From assembly GCF_013393905.1 (NCBI RefSeq), contig NZ_CP040272.1, positions 4,956,001-5,020,000 of the forward strand: 64,000 bases of DNA, written 5' to 3'. Shown one piece after another: positions 17,077 through 27,020 of the stretch. Below the pieces are notes generated by a model. The model did not search any database. It saw only the letters and a list, made by a program, of their open reading frames with translations, and had not been told where the DNA came from. Position numbers and translations under genes: made by a program. Position 1 is the first letter of the stretch. Each line of letters starts with the position of its first letter. The DNA is from Nostoc sp. C052. GTDB lineage: Bacteria > Cyanobacteriota > Cyanobacteriia > Cyanobacteriales > Nostocaceae.

Positions 17077-18649
17077 ACCACATTCTGAGCTTATAACCCT
17101 CAGGGGAGAGGGGTAAACCCAAATAAATAGGCATCCAGAAAATAAAAGCAGCCAGAATAATAAAAGTAATGGTGACACCTAGCACTCGGAGTTGTTGATA
17201 ATAGCTGCGAAGACACTGATCTACAAACCAAGCGATCGCGAAAAATACAAACACCACTGCACACATATAGTGGTAGATAAAAGCGCACCTCGTCACCCTC
17301 ACCCAAGGTAATAAGTTAGCAGCATAATTGATAACTAGATACAAGGCAATCCAAGTATCAACACTAAGAGTTGCAGGCACAGAAAAACGCTTTTCCTTCA
17401 CCCAAGGAATTACAATTTGTGACACTAGCATTCCTATTAAAAACAACATGGCAGCAACACCAAACCACCACAAAAATGGATTGCCCATTGCATGGACATC
17501 ATAAATAACTTGTCCAGCACCAGCAGGCAAAGGTGGCCCCATTACAGGTAATGGTTCGCTGATACTTTCAGCCGTTTGATAATAATATGCCATTGGTCGA
17601 GTCATCAAAGGCCATTTATACCAAGCAGCACAGTAAGGATGCACATCTGAACTATTACCACCTAAATGCAAATGAAATTTCAAAATTTGCTCATGTACTG
17701 CAATAAATCCATAAGTTTTATCTAGTTGAAGGTGGGGAATCCAGATGATGCTGTATATAAAAGCTGGAATTATTCCTAGATAAAATAACATCTGGAAAAT
17801 ATTTAGCTGAGTCAACTTTTGTAGTGGTGGCTCAGATGATAGAGATGGTGAAAATGGTGGAGAGTAAGTACTAACTCCTGAATTCTGGCTCCTGAATTCT
17901 GACTCCTGAATTCTGGCTCCTGAATTCTGACTCCTGAATTCTGACTCCTGAATTCTGACTCCTGCCTCCTCCAATGAGGGGGATGTAAACAAGAGTTTGG
18001 GGTTAAAAAAAGAATGCATCAAATGAATTACCCAAGCTGCTATCCAAATGAGATAAGCACCTGACAGGAACCATAAACCATTCCATTTAGTACCAACTGA
18101 TGCACCAAAAGCAATGCCAGCAAAAGCTAGCCAAAAAGAACGCCGCCGATTTTGGTTATCTAATGCCAATAATAAAAACCAGTGACCTAATAAACCAAAG
18201 ATGACGATATAAATATTACTTAAAGCATAGCGAGATTCAACTAGAAAGATGCCATCACAAGCTGTGAACAATCCTGCAATTATTGCAAATGTACGGCGAT
18301 AACTTAATTGATAAGCGATCGCACCAACAACTACAGGAATAAATGAGCCTGTGAGGGCATTTAACCACCGATAAGTCCAAGGCGATCGCAATGAACCTGT
18401 CAGCCCATTAACGGTATCGTGCCAAAAAGGAATGTGACTACCAATCCAAATGCCGATACCAATAATATATTGACTCAGTGGCGGATGAGCATTAAAAAAT
18501 GGTGTCCGCGTGAGATAATCATTACCGAATTTAGCAAAGTAAACTTCATCAAATACCAGAGTGTTAAATCGCTCCAGTCCCCAAAACCGTAAAGCAAGTG
18601 AGAGAAGAAATACACTCACCATCCCAATTCGGAACCATTTTTTAGTCAT
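17060..18649 (-). CDS. PMT-family phospholipid-dependent glycosyltransferase
   Basis: A 529-residue multi-pass membrane protein of the dolichyl-phosphate-mannose-protein mannosyltransferase family. FDEVYFAKFGNDYL near the N-terminus contains the conserved acidic pair after helix 1, and HPPLSQYIIGIGIWIG follows. About eleven hydrophobic segments are seen. Residues about 226-266 hold a tandem-repeat insert (RIQESEFRSQNSGA type) coded by 14-bp repeats at 17879-17966, in frame, within a loop. The product likely mannosylates envelope proteins or glycans. Confidence 0.85.
   Translation of the reverse strand: MTKKWFRIGMVSVFLLSLALRFWGLERFNTLVFDEVYFAKFGNDYLTRTPFFNAHPPLSQYIIGIGIWIGSHIPFWHDTVNGLTGSLRSPWTYRWLNALTGSFIPVVVGAIAYQLSYRRTFAIIAGLFTACDGIFLVESRYALSNIYIVIFGLLGHWFLLLALDNQNRRRSFWLAFAGIAFGASVGTKWNGLWFLSGAYLIWIAAWVIHLMHSFFNPKLLFTSPSLEEAGVRIQESEFRSQNSGARIQESEFRSQNSGVSTYSPPFSPSLSSEPPLQKLTQLNIFQMLFYLGIIPAFIYSIIWIPHLQLDKTYGFIAVHEQILKFHLHLGGNSSDVHPYCAAWYKWPLMTRPMAYYYQTAESISEPLPVMGPPLPAGAGQVIYDVHAMGNPFLWWFGVAAMLFLIGMLVSQIVIPWVKEKRFSVPATLSVDTWIALYLVINYAANLLPWVRVTRCAFIYHYMCAVVFVFFAIAWFVDQCLRSYYQQLRVLGVTITFIILAAFIFWMPIYLGLPLSPEGYKLRMWFNSWI
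17879..17966. repeat. 14-bp tandem repeat inside glycosyltransferase gene
   Basis: Six copies of AATTCTG(G/A)CTCCTG in tandem. Six times 14 is 84 bases, so the reading frame of the host gene is kept, adding 28 residues. The same motif occurs in intergenic DNA of this window. Confidence 0.85.
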
Positions 18650-18694
18650 TAGTCATTAGTCATTTGTCATTTGTCATTGGGCATTGGGCATTGG

Positions 18695-19249
18695 TTATTC
18701 CCCCTCTATTTTTACAGGTGTATTTAGTTTGAACAGGAGTAGTTTAATACCGTAATACTTGTTTGTCTGTCCCACTGGTTTCATACCCAATCGTTCGGTT
18801 ACACGGATTGAAGCATGATTTTCTGGCTTCACTACAGCATAAATCACTGGCAAGTTCAAAACACTAAATCCGTAGTTGAGCATAGCTTGTCCTGCTTCTG
18901 TTGCATAGCCTTTACCCCAAGAAGCTCGCCTCAAGTGCCAGCCTACCTCATAATCTTGAGTGGGTAAACCATCTTTGTCGGGCAATTGTTTAAGAAGGAT
19001 AGTTCCCACAATTGTTGTAGTTTCCTTTTCGACAATTGCCCAAGAACCAGTACCATTGTTGCGTTGGTGCATTCGCTCGATACCTTCAATCAAGCGCTGA
19101 CGTTGTGACTCAATGCTTGTGACGTGAGAAGATTTACCGAGAAAGTGTGTAACTTCAGGATCGCTGTAAATTGCAAATGCTTGTTCGGCATCGCGTTCGG
19201 GTATCCAACTGCGAATAATCAAGCGTTCGGTTTCCAAAAGATTTGTCAT
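18695..19249 (-). CDS. GNAT-family N-acetyltransferase, RimJ/RimL-like
   Basis: A 184-residue acetyltransferase of the RimJ/RimL group. ETERLIIRSWIPERDAEQAFAIYSDPEV opens the domain. The acetyl-CoA loop is LRRASWGKGYATEAGQAML at about 127-145, and NHASIRVTERLGM follows at about 164-176. The substrate cannot be read from sequence. Confidence 0.85.
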   Translation of the reverse strand: MTNLLETERLIIRSWIPERDAEQAFAIYSDPEVTHFLGKSSHVTSIESQRQRLIEGIERMHQRNNGTGSWAIVEKETTTIVGTILLKQLPDKDGLPTQDYEVGWHLRRASWGKGYATEAGQAMLNYGFSVLNLPVIYAVVKPENHASIRVTERLGMKPVGQTNKYYGIKLLLFKLNTPVKIEGE

Positions 19250-19315
19250 CTGGCTTATTAGGGCATTTTTGACGTTCTCGTGTTAGCGGTCTCTAACTGA
19301 CATACATTACTCAAA

Positions 19316-21799
19316 TTACGAATTATTAGTACCCTCGACTTTGGCCACTTCTAGCATTGTCTTTAAAACTGAATCTGGATTCAGACTAATTGAGTCAATT
19401 CCTTGTTCAACCAAAAACTGGGCAAATTCTGGATAGTCGCTGGGTGCTTGTCCACAAATACCGATTTTGCGGTTATGTTTTTTCGCAGCTTTTATAGCCA
19501 TTCTCACCATTTCCTTGACTGCTGGACTGCGTTCATCAAACAATCTCGCTACCAACGCCGAATCTCTGTCTATCCCCAATGTCAGCTGAGTTAAATCATT
19601 AGAACCAATCGAGAAGCCATCAAATACGTCAGCAAATTCCTCAGCCAGAATAACATTACTGGGCAACTCACACATCACATAAACTTGCAAGCCGTTAACA
19701 TCTTGCTTTAAACCATTTTTTGCCATCTCTGCCAAAACCAAACGCCCCTCATCGGGAGTGCGACAAAAGGGGATCATCGGAATAACATTTGTCAAACCCA
19801 TTTCTTCCCGCACCCGTTTGATAGCATGACACTCTAGGGCAAAAGCTTCTCTGTAGCCTTCATCGTAGTAACGCGCTGCACCTCGCCAACCCAGCATGGG
19901 ATTTTCTTCATTGGGTTCAAACTGTCGTCCACCTAACAAGTTGGCATATTCATTACTTTTGAAATCGGATGTTCTGACAATCACAGGTTTGGGATAAAAT
20001 GCTGCCGCAATTCTACCTATACCTTGGGCTAATTTATCGACAAAATATTGAGTTTTATCGTCATAAAGTGAGGTAATGTTAGCAATTTTAGCTTTCACAA
20101 ATTCATCTTTTAACAATTCATAATGAATCAACGCCATTGGATGAATTTGAATTTGGTTAGCGATGATAAATTCTGTCCGCGCTAAACCTACGCCATCATT
20201 AGGAATTGCCGATAAACTTAATGCTTCTTGGGGATTACCCACATTCATTAAAATTTGAGTGCGGGTGCGGGGTAAGTTCTCTAAAGGGACTTCTTCAACT
20301 TCAAAAGGTAATAAGCCTGCATAAACTTTTCCTTCTTCCCCTTCAGCGCAAGAAATTGTTACCTCTTGACCAGGTTTTAAGATTTCTGTAGCATTACCGC
20401 ATCCCACGATCGCAGGTACACCCAATTCTCGCGCAATAATTGCGGCGTGGCAAGTTCGTCCACCAGAATTGGTGACAATTGCACTGGCGCGTTTCATAAT
20501 TGGTTCCCAATCGGGGTCAGTTCTCTCTGTCACCAAAACTTCCCCAACTTGGAACTGGTCGAGTTTCTGAACATCTAAAATTAGGCGTGCTTTTCCTTGA
20601 CTAATCGCTTCCCCAATTGCACTTCCCGTAACAAGAGGGATTGGGGATTGGGAAGTTTTTTCCCCATTCCCTATTCCCCATTCCTTATTTCCTAATAACA
20701 ACCGATAACTCCGCAGCACGTTTCCTGTCTTCTGTGACTGGACGGTTTCGGGACGCGCTTGCACAATAAAAAGTTGATTAGTAATTCCATCTTTTGCCCA
20801 CTCGATATCCATTGGGGTGGAAATGCCGTGGACTTGGGAATAATGATCTTCAATTAAACACGCCCAATTTGCTAGCTGTAAAATCTCTTCATCACTTAGG
20901 GCAAATTTACCTCTTTCGCTGACCGAAACTGAAACATTTTTCGTAAATTTTGAGCCGTCATCATAAATCATTTTCAGTTCTTTACTGCCCAATTTTTTAT
21001 CGATAATTGGACGAAAACCAGCTTTTAAAGTTGGTTTAAAAACATAATATTCATCGGGATTTACAGACCCCTGGACAACATTTTCACCTAAACCATAGGC
21101 GGCTGTAATTAGTGCTGCATCTTTAAATCCGGTTTCTGTATCAATGGAGAACATTACCCCAGAGGTTGCTAAGTCAGAACGCACCATTTTTTGTACGCCA
21201 ACGGCAAGGGCAATGCTAAAGTGGTCAAATCCCTTGGCGTGACGATAAGAAATAGCGCGATCGGTAAATATGGAAGCAAAGCATTTATGACAAGCTGCTA
21301 AAACCCCTTCAGCACCGACAACGTTGAGGTAGGTTTCCTGCTGTCCGGCAAAACTAGCGTCGGGGAGGTCTTCAGCGGTGGCACTGGAACGGACTGCCAC
21401 ATCTGTCTCTGTGTGGTATTGTTCACAGAGGCGATGGTATGCTGTGGCGATCGCCTCTCGCAATTCTACCGGAAATGGGGTGTGGATTAATAGCGATCGC
21501 GCTTTTTTTCCCCGTTCTCGCAAATTTTTGACATCCTCAACATCTAAATCTGCAAAGAGTTTGCGTAGCTTTGCTTCTAACCCTGCTGATTGAATGAAGT
21601 AACGATAAGCGTAAGCAGTAGTGGCGAATCCAGTAGGAACGTTAATGCCTTTGGGGGTTAGCTGTTGAATCATTTCCCCCAGTGAGGCATTTTTACCACC
21701 AACTAGAGGGATGTCAGCAATGCCAACTTCATCAAACCACAAGATAAGCGATCGCTCTTGGGCAGATAGAGATAAAGTACTTGTAGATACTGTAGCCAT
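19316..21799 (-). CDS. ppsA: Phosphoenolpyruvate synthase
   Basis: An 827-residue PEP synthase (pyruvate, water dikinase). The N-terminal ATP-binding domain begins at ILWFDEVGIADIPLVGGKNASLGEM. The phosphohistidine domain carries GGRTCHAAIIARELGVPAIVG near 447-467, and the C-terminal TIM barrel contains GSNDLTQLTLGIDRDS and a final CGQAPSDYPEFA. Between the first two domains (about residues 371-391) is a heptamer-repeat insert reading GNKEWGIGNGEKTSQSPIPL, in frame. Confidence 0.95.
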   Translation of the reverse strand: MATVSTSTLSLSAQERSLILWFDEVGIADIPLVGGKNASLGEMIQQLTPKGINVPTGFATTAYAYRYFIQSAGLEAKLRKLFADLDVEDVKNLRERGKKARSLLIHTPFPVELREAIATAYHRLCEQYHTETDVAVRSSATAEDLPDASFAGQQETYLNVVGAEGVLAACHKCFASIFTDRAISYRHAKGFDHFSIALAVGVQKMVRSDLATSGVMFSIDTETGFKDAALITAAYGLGENVVQGSVNPDEYYVFKPTLKAGFRPIIDKKLGSKELKMIYDDGSKFTKNVSVSVSERGKFALSDEEILQLANWACLIEDHYSQVHGISTPMDIEWAKDGITNQLFIVQARPETVQSQKTGNVLRSYRLLLGNKEWGIGNGEKTSQSPIPLVTGSAIGEAISQGKARLILDVQKLDQFQVGEVLVTERTDPDWEPIMKRASAIVTNSGGRTCHAAIIARELGVPAIVGCGNATEILKPGQEVTISCAEGEEGKVYAGLLPFEVEEVPLENLPRTRTQILMNVGNPQEALSLSAIPNDGVGLARTEFIIANQIQIHPMALIHYELLKDEFVKAKIANITSLYDDKTQYFVDKLAQGIGRIAAAFYPKPVIVRTSDFKSNEYANLLGGRQFEPNEENPMLGWRGAARYYDEGYREAFALECHAIKRVREEMGLTNVIPMIPFCRTPDEGRLVLAEMAKNGLKQDVNGLQVYVMCELPSNVILAEEFADVFDGFSIGSNDLTQLTLGIDRDSALVARLFDERSPAVKEMVRMAIKAAKKHNRKIGICGQAPSDYPEFAQFLVEQGIDSISLNPDSVLKTMLEVAKVEGTNNS

Positions 21800-21991
21800 A
21801 AATATTACCTTTTAAGTTTATACTCAACTTGTAAGTGCATAACTCGTACTATATTTTTCCCATATTCAATTTTAGATTTTTGATTCTGTCGCGTGGTTTG
21901 ATATTTAGCAATGAAATACAAGGCTATAAGCAATAAAAATTAACAATTATTCAGTTTAATAACTTTATCAAAATACTGGATGTAACACACG

Positions 21992-22396
21992 ATGGCGCAA
22001 CTAGAGCGACTCTTGAAAATGGCAGAAGATGAGCTAACTGAATACAGTACTGATGCCCGAAAAATGGAAAAACTACGTCGTAAAATAGGTTTAACAGTGT
22101 CGGTAATAGAACAGCAACAAGTCAAAGAGGCATTACTCGCTACTATGAAATCTAATGTAATTACCCAAGTTGTGGAAGAACAAAGACAAGTAGTAGCTTT
22201 ACCATTTTGGGGAATTGCTGGATTGGGTTTGTTATTAGGAATTTCTTTAAATCAACCCATCTGCTTATTAGCGTCTATAGTTGGGACTGTATTAGCTTAC
22301 AGAATTCAGAAATGGGGTTGGAAATTGCAGGCAAACCGTTTATTATTACAAACTTTGGAAGATATTGAAACGCGTATTGCCCAACCCATTAAGTAA
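21992..22396 (+). CDS. Conserved-looking small membrane protein, unknown function
   Basis: A 134-residue protein with a charged coiled-coil-like N-terminus (1-65), two membrane helices (about 68-86 and 90-106) and a cytoplasmic C-terminal helix. No family recognised. It is transcribed alone, divergent from ppsA. The predicted topology, long helix then hairpin then helix, is seen in small scaffold proteins, but I will not assign a role. Confidence 0.6.
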   Translation: MAQLERLLKMAEDELTEYSTDARKMEKLRRKIGLTVSVIEQQQVKEALLATMKSNVITQVVEEQRQVVALPFWGIAGLGLLLGISLNQPICLLASIVGTVLAYRIQKWGWKLQANRLLLQTLEDIETRIAQPIK

Positions 22397-22872
22397 TAAA
22401 CTCGATGCACTTTACAGATAAACTATCCAGGTATATCTGTATTTTAATATACCTAGAATTTACTAGCTACTTGATTTCCACCTCGTAATTATTTAACAAT
22501 TCCTTTGGGATCACCATAGCAAAAAAAATTAGATATTGGATTGATAGCAAGCGCCACAGAGATTAGGACGCTTAATTTTCAGTAACACTGAGTAAATCGT
22601 TACAAATAAACTGAACTTTGTAAGTAATCAAAAATACTTGATGCAGAATTATCAGCCCCTTTCCACAGAGGCAGGAAAAAAGATAATTAATATAGTTATG
22701 TTTATTTATACCCACCTATCTAAATATTCCTAAAGATAGATGTATATTTTCTTACCAATTAAGCAATACTCTAAGAACGGGTAAGTAACTGTTGAATAAC
22801 TGTTTGAAAACATGAAACAATGAGGAGATAGCTCAGACGGTAAAGAAAAAAAGCAGATAGATAATTAGCGAC
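22397..22872. other. Intergenic region, nothing firm
   Basis: A 476-base AT-rich gap. It includes GATAGCTCAGACGGTAAAG (22825-22843), which looks like a tRNA D-arm, but no anticodon arm, T-arm or acceptor follows. The promoter of the HTH-AAA gene is probably near the right end. Confidence 0.3.
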
Positions 22873-24330
22873 ATGAAGCAATCTAAAAGCACGAGAAAGC
22901 GGGGACTTGTCCTGACGATCGCTGGGTTGAAGCGTTTACAAGCGGCGATTCTAACTATGGAAAAGGTACAAAACAACGGACATCGCTTCACTCTAGAAGA
23001 TTTAGGTGATCGCATGAATGTTTCTACCAAAACTCTAAACCGATTATGGTCGTTGAATACAGGCGTGGATCAAAAAACCCTGAAATTGTGTTTCAGTGCC
23101 TTTAACCTAGAGTTACACAGGGAAGACTATGCGATCGTCAGAGAACCAAATCATACCGAAAGCTATCAAGCTTTTTCACGGAGTTTGGATACATTAAATA
23201 CAAAAGAAAACGAGATATCCCAGTTTTTATCCTTAGGCACTTTTGCTACTCAGCACTATGACCAACTAGAAAATCTTTGGTCATACCCAGATGGCCCCGT
23301 AGCTCTAGATTCCCCGTTCTATGTTGAACGTCCCCCCATTGAGGAACTAGTTTATCGAGAAGTAATTCAACCTGGCTGTGTAATTCGGATTAGAGCGCCA
23401 AGAGAGATGGGAAAAAGTTCTCTTGTGCTAAGGTTGTTAGCCTTTGCCCAGATGCAAGGTTATCGCTCGGTAAAGGTCAATTGCAACCAAATAGATTCCA
23501 GCTGTCTGACAAACTTAAACAAGCTTTTGCGTTCTCTGTGCTGGCAAATTGCCACAGAATTGGGCATTGATCCGAAGCTAGATGACAAATGGGATGAGGA
23601 AATAGGCTGTAAGTTGAGTTGCAGTTTATATTTGCAATCTTATTTGCTCAAGCAGAGTCACAGTCCAGTGGTTCTAGTATTAAATGAGGTTGATCGCTTT
23701 TTTGAATATCCTGAAATTGCTCAGGAGTTCTTTGGTTTGTTGCGTTCTTGGTATGAAGAAGCACGACAAGATAACAACTTGCAGAAACTAAGGCTAGTGG
23801 TGGTTTATTCCACAGAAGTATATGTTTCTTTGGATATCAACCGCTCTCCATTTAATATTGGACTACCGATACATCTACCAGAATTTACTAAGCAGCAAGT
23901 AAAATATTTAGCCCAACGGCACGGGCTAGATTGGAACTCTAATAAGGAAGTTACTCAACTGATGTCTCTAGTTGGGGGACATCCTGCACTGATTCGGATT
24001 GCTCTGTATTATCTATGCTGTCAAGGAATCACCTTAGAAGAACTGATACAAGATGCGATCGCTAATGGCGGTATCTATCGTTATCATTTATGGCGACACT
24101 GGGCAATCTTACAAGAAAATCCCAGTTTGGTAAAGGCATATATTGAGGTTGTGAACACAAAGCAAAATATTTCCCTGAACCCCATTGACGCTCATAAGCT
24201 CGAAAGCTTAGGGTTGATTGCTTATGAAGGCGATCGCATCCTACCGCGTTGCGAACTCTACCGTGCTTACTTTAAAAAACAACTAGGCGTTGCTGAGTTT
24301 GAATATAAATCATTACAAAAACGTGCTTGA
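22873..24330 (+). CDS. HTH plus AAA-like ATPase domain protein
   Basis: A 485-residue protein of the AAA-like (AAA_35) group common in multicellular cyanobacteria. Residues about 38-60 (TLEDLGDRMNVSTKTLNRLW) form a helix-turn-helix. The ATPase region has PREMGKSSLVLRLL (about 176-189, Walker A-like with GKSS) and VVLVLNEVDRFF (Walker B-like with Asn-Glu). It is probably a signalling or conflict-related STAND-like regulator. Target unknown. Confidence 0.75.
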   Translation: MKQSKSTRKRGLVLTIAGLKRLQAAILTMEKVQNNGHRFTLEDLGDRMNVSTKTLNRLWSLNTGVDQKTLKLCFSAFNLELHREDYAIVREPNHTESYQAFSRSLDTLNTKENEISQFLSLGTFATQHYDQLENLWSYPDGPVALDSPFYVERPPIEELVYREVIQPGCVIRIRAPREMGKSSLVLRLLAFAQMQGYRSVKVNCNQIDSSCLTNLNKLLRSLCWQIATELGIDPKLDDKWDEEIGCKLSCSLYLQSYLLKQSHSPVVLVLNEVDRFFEYPEIAQEFFGLLRSWYEEARQDNNLQKLRLVVVYSTEVYVSLDINRSPFNIGLPIHLPEFTKQQVKYLAQRHGLDWNSNKEVTQLMSLVGGHPALIRIALYYLCCQGITLEELIQDAIANGGIYRYHLWRHWAILQENPSLVKAYIEVVNTKQNISLNPIDAHKLESLGLIAYEGDRILPRCELYRAYFKKQLGVAEFEYKSLQKRA

Positions 24331-24546
24331 GAAACTATCAGATACTCTTTCTCTCGCACCTCCCGCACCCCTTATCTACGGGACGCTAAAAGTAGTAAGC
24401 TACGCACCATCGTACATAATTGAAAGAGAAGTCTGAGCGGAGGAAACCACCACTCAAACTTCTCTTGAACATGAGTTCTTAATTTTAAAAGTATTCAGCA
24501 AGCCCTAATTAATTTTCTATATCACCCAATCGTACAGAATTCATAC

Positions 24547-24595
24547 TGTTAGCGGTAGCGGGGCGTTTAGCCCATTCTGAATTCTTCTTATAAAC
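24547..24595. repeat. Dispersed repeat copy
   Basis: Near copy of the segment at 6932-6995 (GTTAGCG..AGCGGGGCGTTTAGC..CATTCTGA, then TTCTGAATTCTTCTTATAAA). Here too it lies just past the 3' end of a gene, which suggests a mobile palindromic element that doubles as a terminator. Confidence 0.6.
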
Positions 24596-24597
24596 AA

Positions 24598-24975
24598 TTA
24601 GCTAACTGACCAATAAAGCTGATAATCCTCAATATAAAATGTTCCATTATTACAAGACATTTTAAACAAGAAGTAATAATCTCCTGGCTCCCAAATACTA
24701 AATTCTTGCTCTTGTTCTTGAACATTAGCTATCGAACCACTGTTAGGGATGCTCATGCTGGCAATTTGTATTCCGTTATGCGCTCTCATCAGAAAAACTT
24801 CCAGCATACAAAAACACTGTAAATCAGCTAAATAACGAATTTTAAAACGAATTTTTCCACCATTCCGTAAGGTCTTTTGAATAGAAAAATTTTCAGTTTG
24901 AATAGGATTGCCAGACAGATTAATGTCTTTACCTTGTGTTAATATATAGTTTTGCCTTTGATTAAGCGAACTCAT
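24598..24975 (-). CDS. Hypothetical protein, probable beta-rich fold
   Basis: A 125-residue protein without signal peptide or membrane helix. Alternating hydrophobic patterns (GKIRFKIRYLADLQCFCMLEV, GDYYFLFKMSC, TFYIEDYQLYW) suggest a beta-sandwich. No family recognised. It is the last gene before the Ro60 locus on the same strand, but a 309-base gap separates it from the ThiF-like gene. Confidence 0.5.
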   Translation of the reverse strand: MSSLNQRQNYILTQGKDINLSGNPIQTENFSIQKTLRNGGKIRFKIRYLADLQCFCMLEVFLMRAHNGIQIASMSIPNSGSIANVQEQEQEFSIWEPGDYYFLFKMSCNNGTFYIEDYQLYWSVS

Positions 24976-25284
24976 AGTTTTTTATCCTATAAAAGAATAG
25001 AATTGATTGAAATAATTGCATTTTTGAAAAAGATTTGTTACCGTCACGTTTGTATTTTCTCGCCATCAGTAAGAAAATGCAATGACAGATAGGACAGTTA
25101 AGAAGACAGTTAATGTCATCTCGCTATCTTGCGGGATAGAGTTTCCCGTCGCTTGCAATAAATTATCCTATCTTGTGGGGTAGACATCTTGTCCGCCCTT
25201 GGCTACAGGCGCTCGTATGGCCCACCCCATAAGCAGTAATTGAGTATTTTTTTATTTGGAAGTCCCTAAGAACGTCTACGCAAT
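24976..25284. other. Intergenic region with dispersed repeat
   Basis: Contains GTGGGGTAGACATCTTGTCCGCCC (25173-25196 region). A variant, GTAGTGGGCATCTTGCCCGCCC, occurs at about 26053-26074. This is a dispersed palindromic repeat. No gene seen. Confidence 0.45.
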
Positions 25285-25923
25285 CTATAAAAACAAAGAT
25301 TGAACAGTCAGATCCTTGAGGGTGATGGTGAAGTTACGCTGCTCTGCTGTTGCAATGAATGAGATAATTGCTTCACAAACTACAGCAACGGTTAATATCA
25401 CCAGGTTTCGTGCTAAGGGATAATCACAGACATCATCATTCACCTCAGAAGGAACGCGATAAACGTCATTCCAAATCACTTCGGCATAATCAGCCGATAG
25501 TCCAGTATGAAGACAAGGAATGCCTTTTTGATCGGCATAATCTTTCACTGCTTGACGTGCCAAGCTGTTGTCAAAGACATCAATAATTAGCTGGCTGTTT
25601 TGGAGTAGTTGAGTTGTATTTGCTGATGTCAACTCCTTTGTTTTGGCATCAACTTTAGTACCAATTGCTCGATATAAATTGTTCGCCAATATTTTTGCCT
25701 TAAATGCTCCCACATCAGAACGGTAGTAAGGCTGAGTTGAAAGATTCCGCTCCTCAATGCGATCGCGATCGATCACTGTCAGTTTATCAAAACCAGACCG
25801 AGCTAAGTTTTCAGCAATGTTAGCTCCTAATGCTCCAGCCCCACAAATTGTTATCGGATAATTTTTCAGCTTTGCCATCACAGCATTGCTGCGGTAAAGC
25901 TGTTCGTGAAAAAAGATACTCAT
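25285..25923 (-). CDS. ThiF/E1-like adenylyltransferase of Ro60 locus
   Basis: A 212-residue E1/ThiF/MoeB-fold protein. It has the nucleotide-binding GAGALG at 28-33, IDRDRIEERNLSTQ at 51-64 (Asp52, Asp54, Asn60, Gln64), KAKIL at 75-79 and DVFDN at 115-119. It has the adenylation half only and lacks a long catalytic-Cys domain; Cys137 and Cys166 are the candidate thiols. The enzyme should adenylate the C-terminal glycine of a ubiquitin-like protein. A small protein ending in Gly is coded in the same locus at 31500. Confidence 0.8.
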   Translation of the reverse strand: MSIFFHEQLYRSNAVMAKLKNYPITICGAGALGANIAENLARSGFDKLTVIDRDRIEERNLSTQPYYRSDVGAFKAKILANNLYRAIGTKVDAKTKELTSANTTQLLQNSQLIIDVFDNSLARQAVKDYADQKGIPCLHTGLSADYAEVIWNDVYRVPSEVNDDVCDYPLARNLVILTVAVVCEAIISFIATAEQRNFTITLKDLTVQSLFL

Positions 25924-26104
25924 AACATTTTGGATTTTAGATTTTGGATTTTGGATTGCGACAGAAGTCAGTGTTGAGTTTTTAGACGTTCAATTTATTG
26001 GTAAGCTGTTGGACATTTAACTTGCATATTACCTAGCATTAAAACTCTTGTGTAGTGGGCATCTTGCCCGCCCTAGTTATGCAAATTAAAAGTACATTAG
26101 CTTA

Positions 26105-26938
26105 TCACCACTCTTGTTGTTCCATCACACCTACTAAGGATTGCAAGTCAAAATCGCGATCGCGTCCACTCAGACAAATGCCAGAACTGACAACAGTCAA
26201 ATCAGTTTTAGCGATCGCACTACTATGGCGAACACCATCAGCCGTTGTCCAATCGACTGTCCAGTAATCGCCGCGATCGTGGAACTGAGTTAAGCTACCA
26301 CCGCCGATCTGCAATGCCTTTCTCAATCGCTTTTCATCCTGTTGGGGTTGACTAAAACCCTCAATGCGCCGACTTGCTAATTCATACACTGTGCGGATTT
26401 CTGGAGTGATGCCCTTAAACTGTAATTCCTCAGTAGGAGTCAGTTGCTTGAGGGCAGATTGCAGAGTTTCAGAAATTGCCGGATCGGTACGGCGATCAAC
26501 TTCCTCAAACCAGCATGACTGTCCATTCCACCGGGCAATAATTTGCTCAAAGGTAACACCCTCGGTTACTAGATGCACTGCGATCGGCTTAACTACCTTT
26601 AACCGTTGACGCATATCTGCTTCATTCACAGGGTATGCTAACCAAGTTTGTCCCCGCAGTTGATGTGCTAACCGCAGTCGTATTTGGGGAAAGTGTTGCA
26701 AGTATTCTGCAATCTGGGGTAAATCTGCTTCTTCTACAACCGTTGCTGTCTTCTGATCCACAGCCTGAAATATTCCCCAACCCTCAAATTTACTAGGCTT
26801 GGGCGTAAAGGTGCAGATCATCCCGGCTACCAGTGTGCGAACCCGTCCACCTTTGACACAGGGCGCAAGGAATTGAGTGGTATATAACTGTGCTTCTGCG
26901 ATCGCAATTTGGTTGATTAGCTTAAATATGTTAGTCAT
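26105..26938 (-). CDS. Unknown protein of Ro60/Y-RNA locus
   Basis: A 277-residue soluble protein of unknown family, starting at the ATG at 26938 and not at the upstream TTG. Visible features are a helical N-terminus, a basic loop CVKGGRVRTLVAGMICTFTPKPSKFEGWG (about 22-50), and a C-terminal half with alternating charged and aromatic residues (ARWNGQSCWFEEVDRRTD, GDYWTVDWTTADGVRHSS). It lies between Y element A and the ThiF gene. It could be an RNA-binding partner or a conjugation partner; the sequence alone does not say. Confidence 0.6.
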   Translation of the reverse strand: MTNIFKLINQIAIAEAQLYTTQFLAPCVKGGRVRTLVAGMICTFTPKPSKFEGWGIFQAVDQKTATVVEEADLPQIAEYLQHFPQIRLRLAHQLRGQTWLAYPVNEADMRQRLKVVKPIAVHLVTEGVTFEQIIARWNGQSCWFEEVDRRTDPAISETLQSALKQLTPTEELQFKGITPEIRTVYELASRRIEGFSQPQQDEKRLRKALQIGGGSLTQFHDRGDYWTVDWTTADGVRHSSAIAKTDLTVVSSGICLSGRDRDFDLQSLVGVMEQQEW

Positions 26939-27020
26939 AACTAATACCAATTTTAAAAAATAAGGCTGCCAATGCAACCCTAAAAACCGTGATGAAATCT
27001 CACTTTCTTAATTACGAATT

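Noticed and set aside
22825..22843. tRNA gene suggested by GATAGCTCAGACGGTAAAG
   Set aside because: Only a D-arm-like sequence is present; no anticodon arm, T-arm or acceptor pairing follows.
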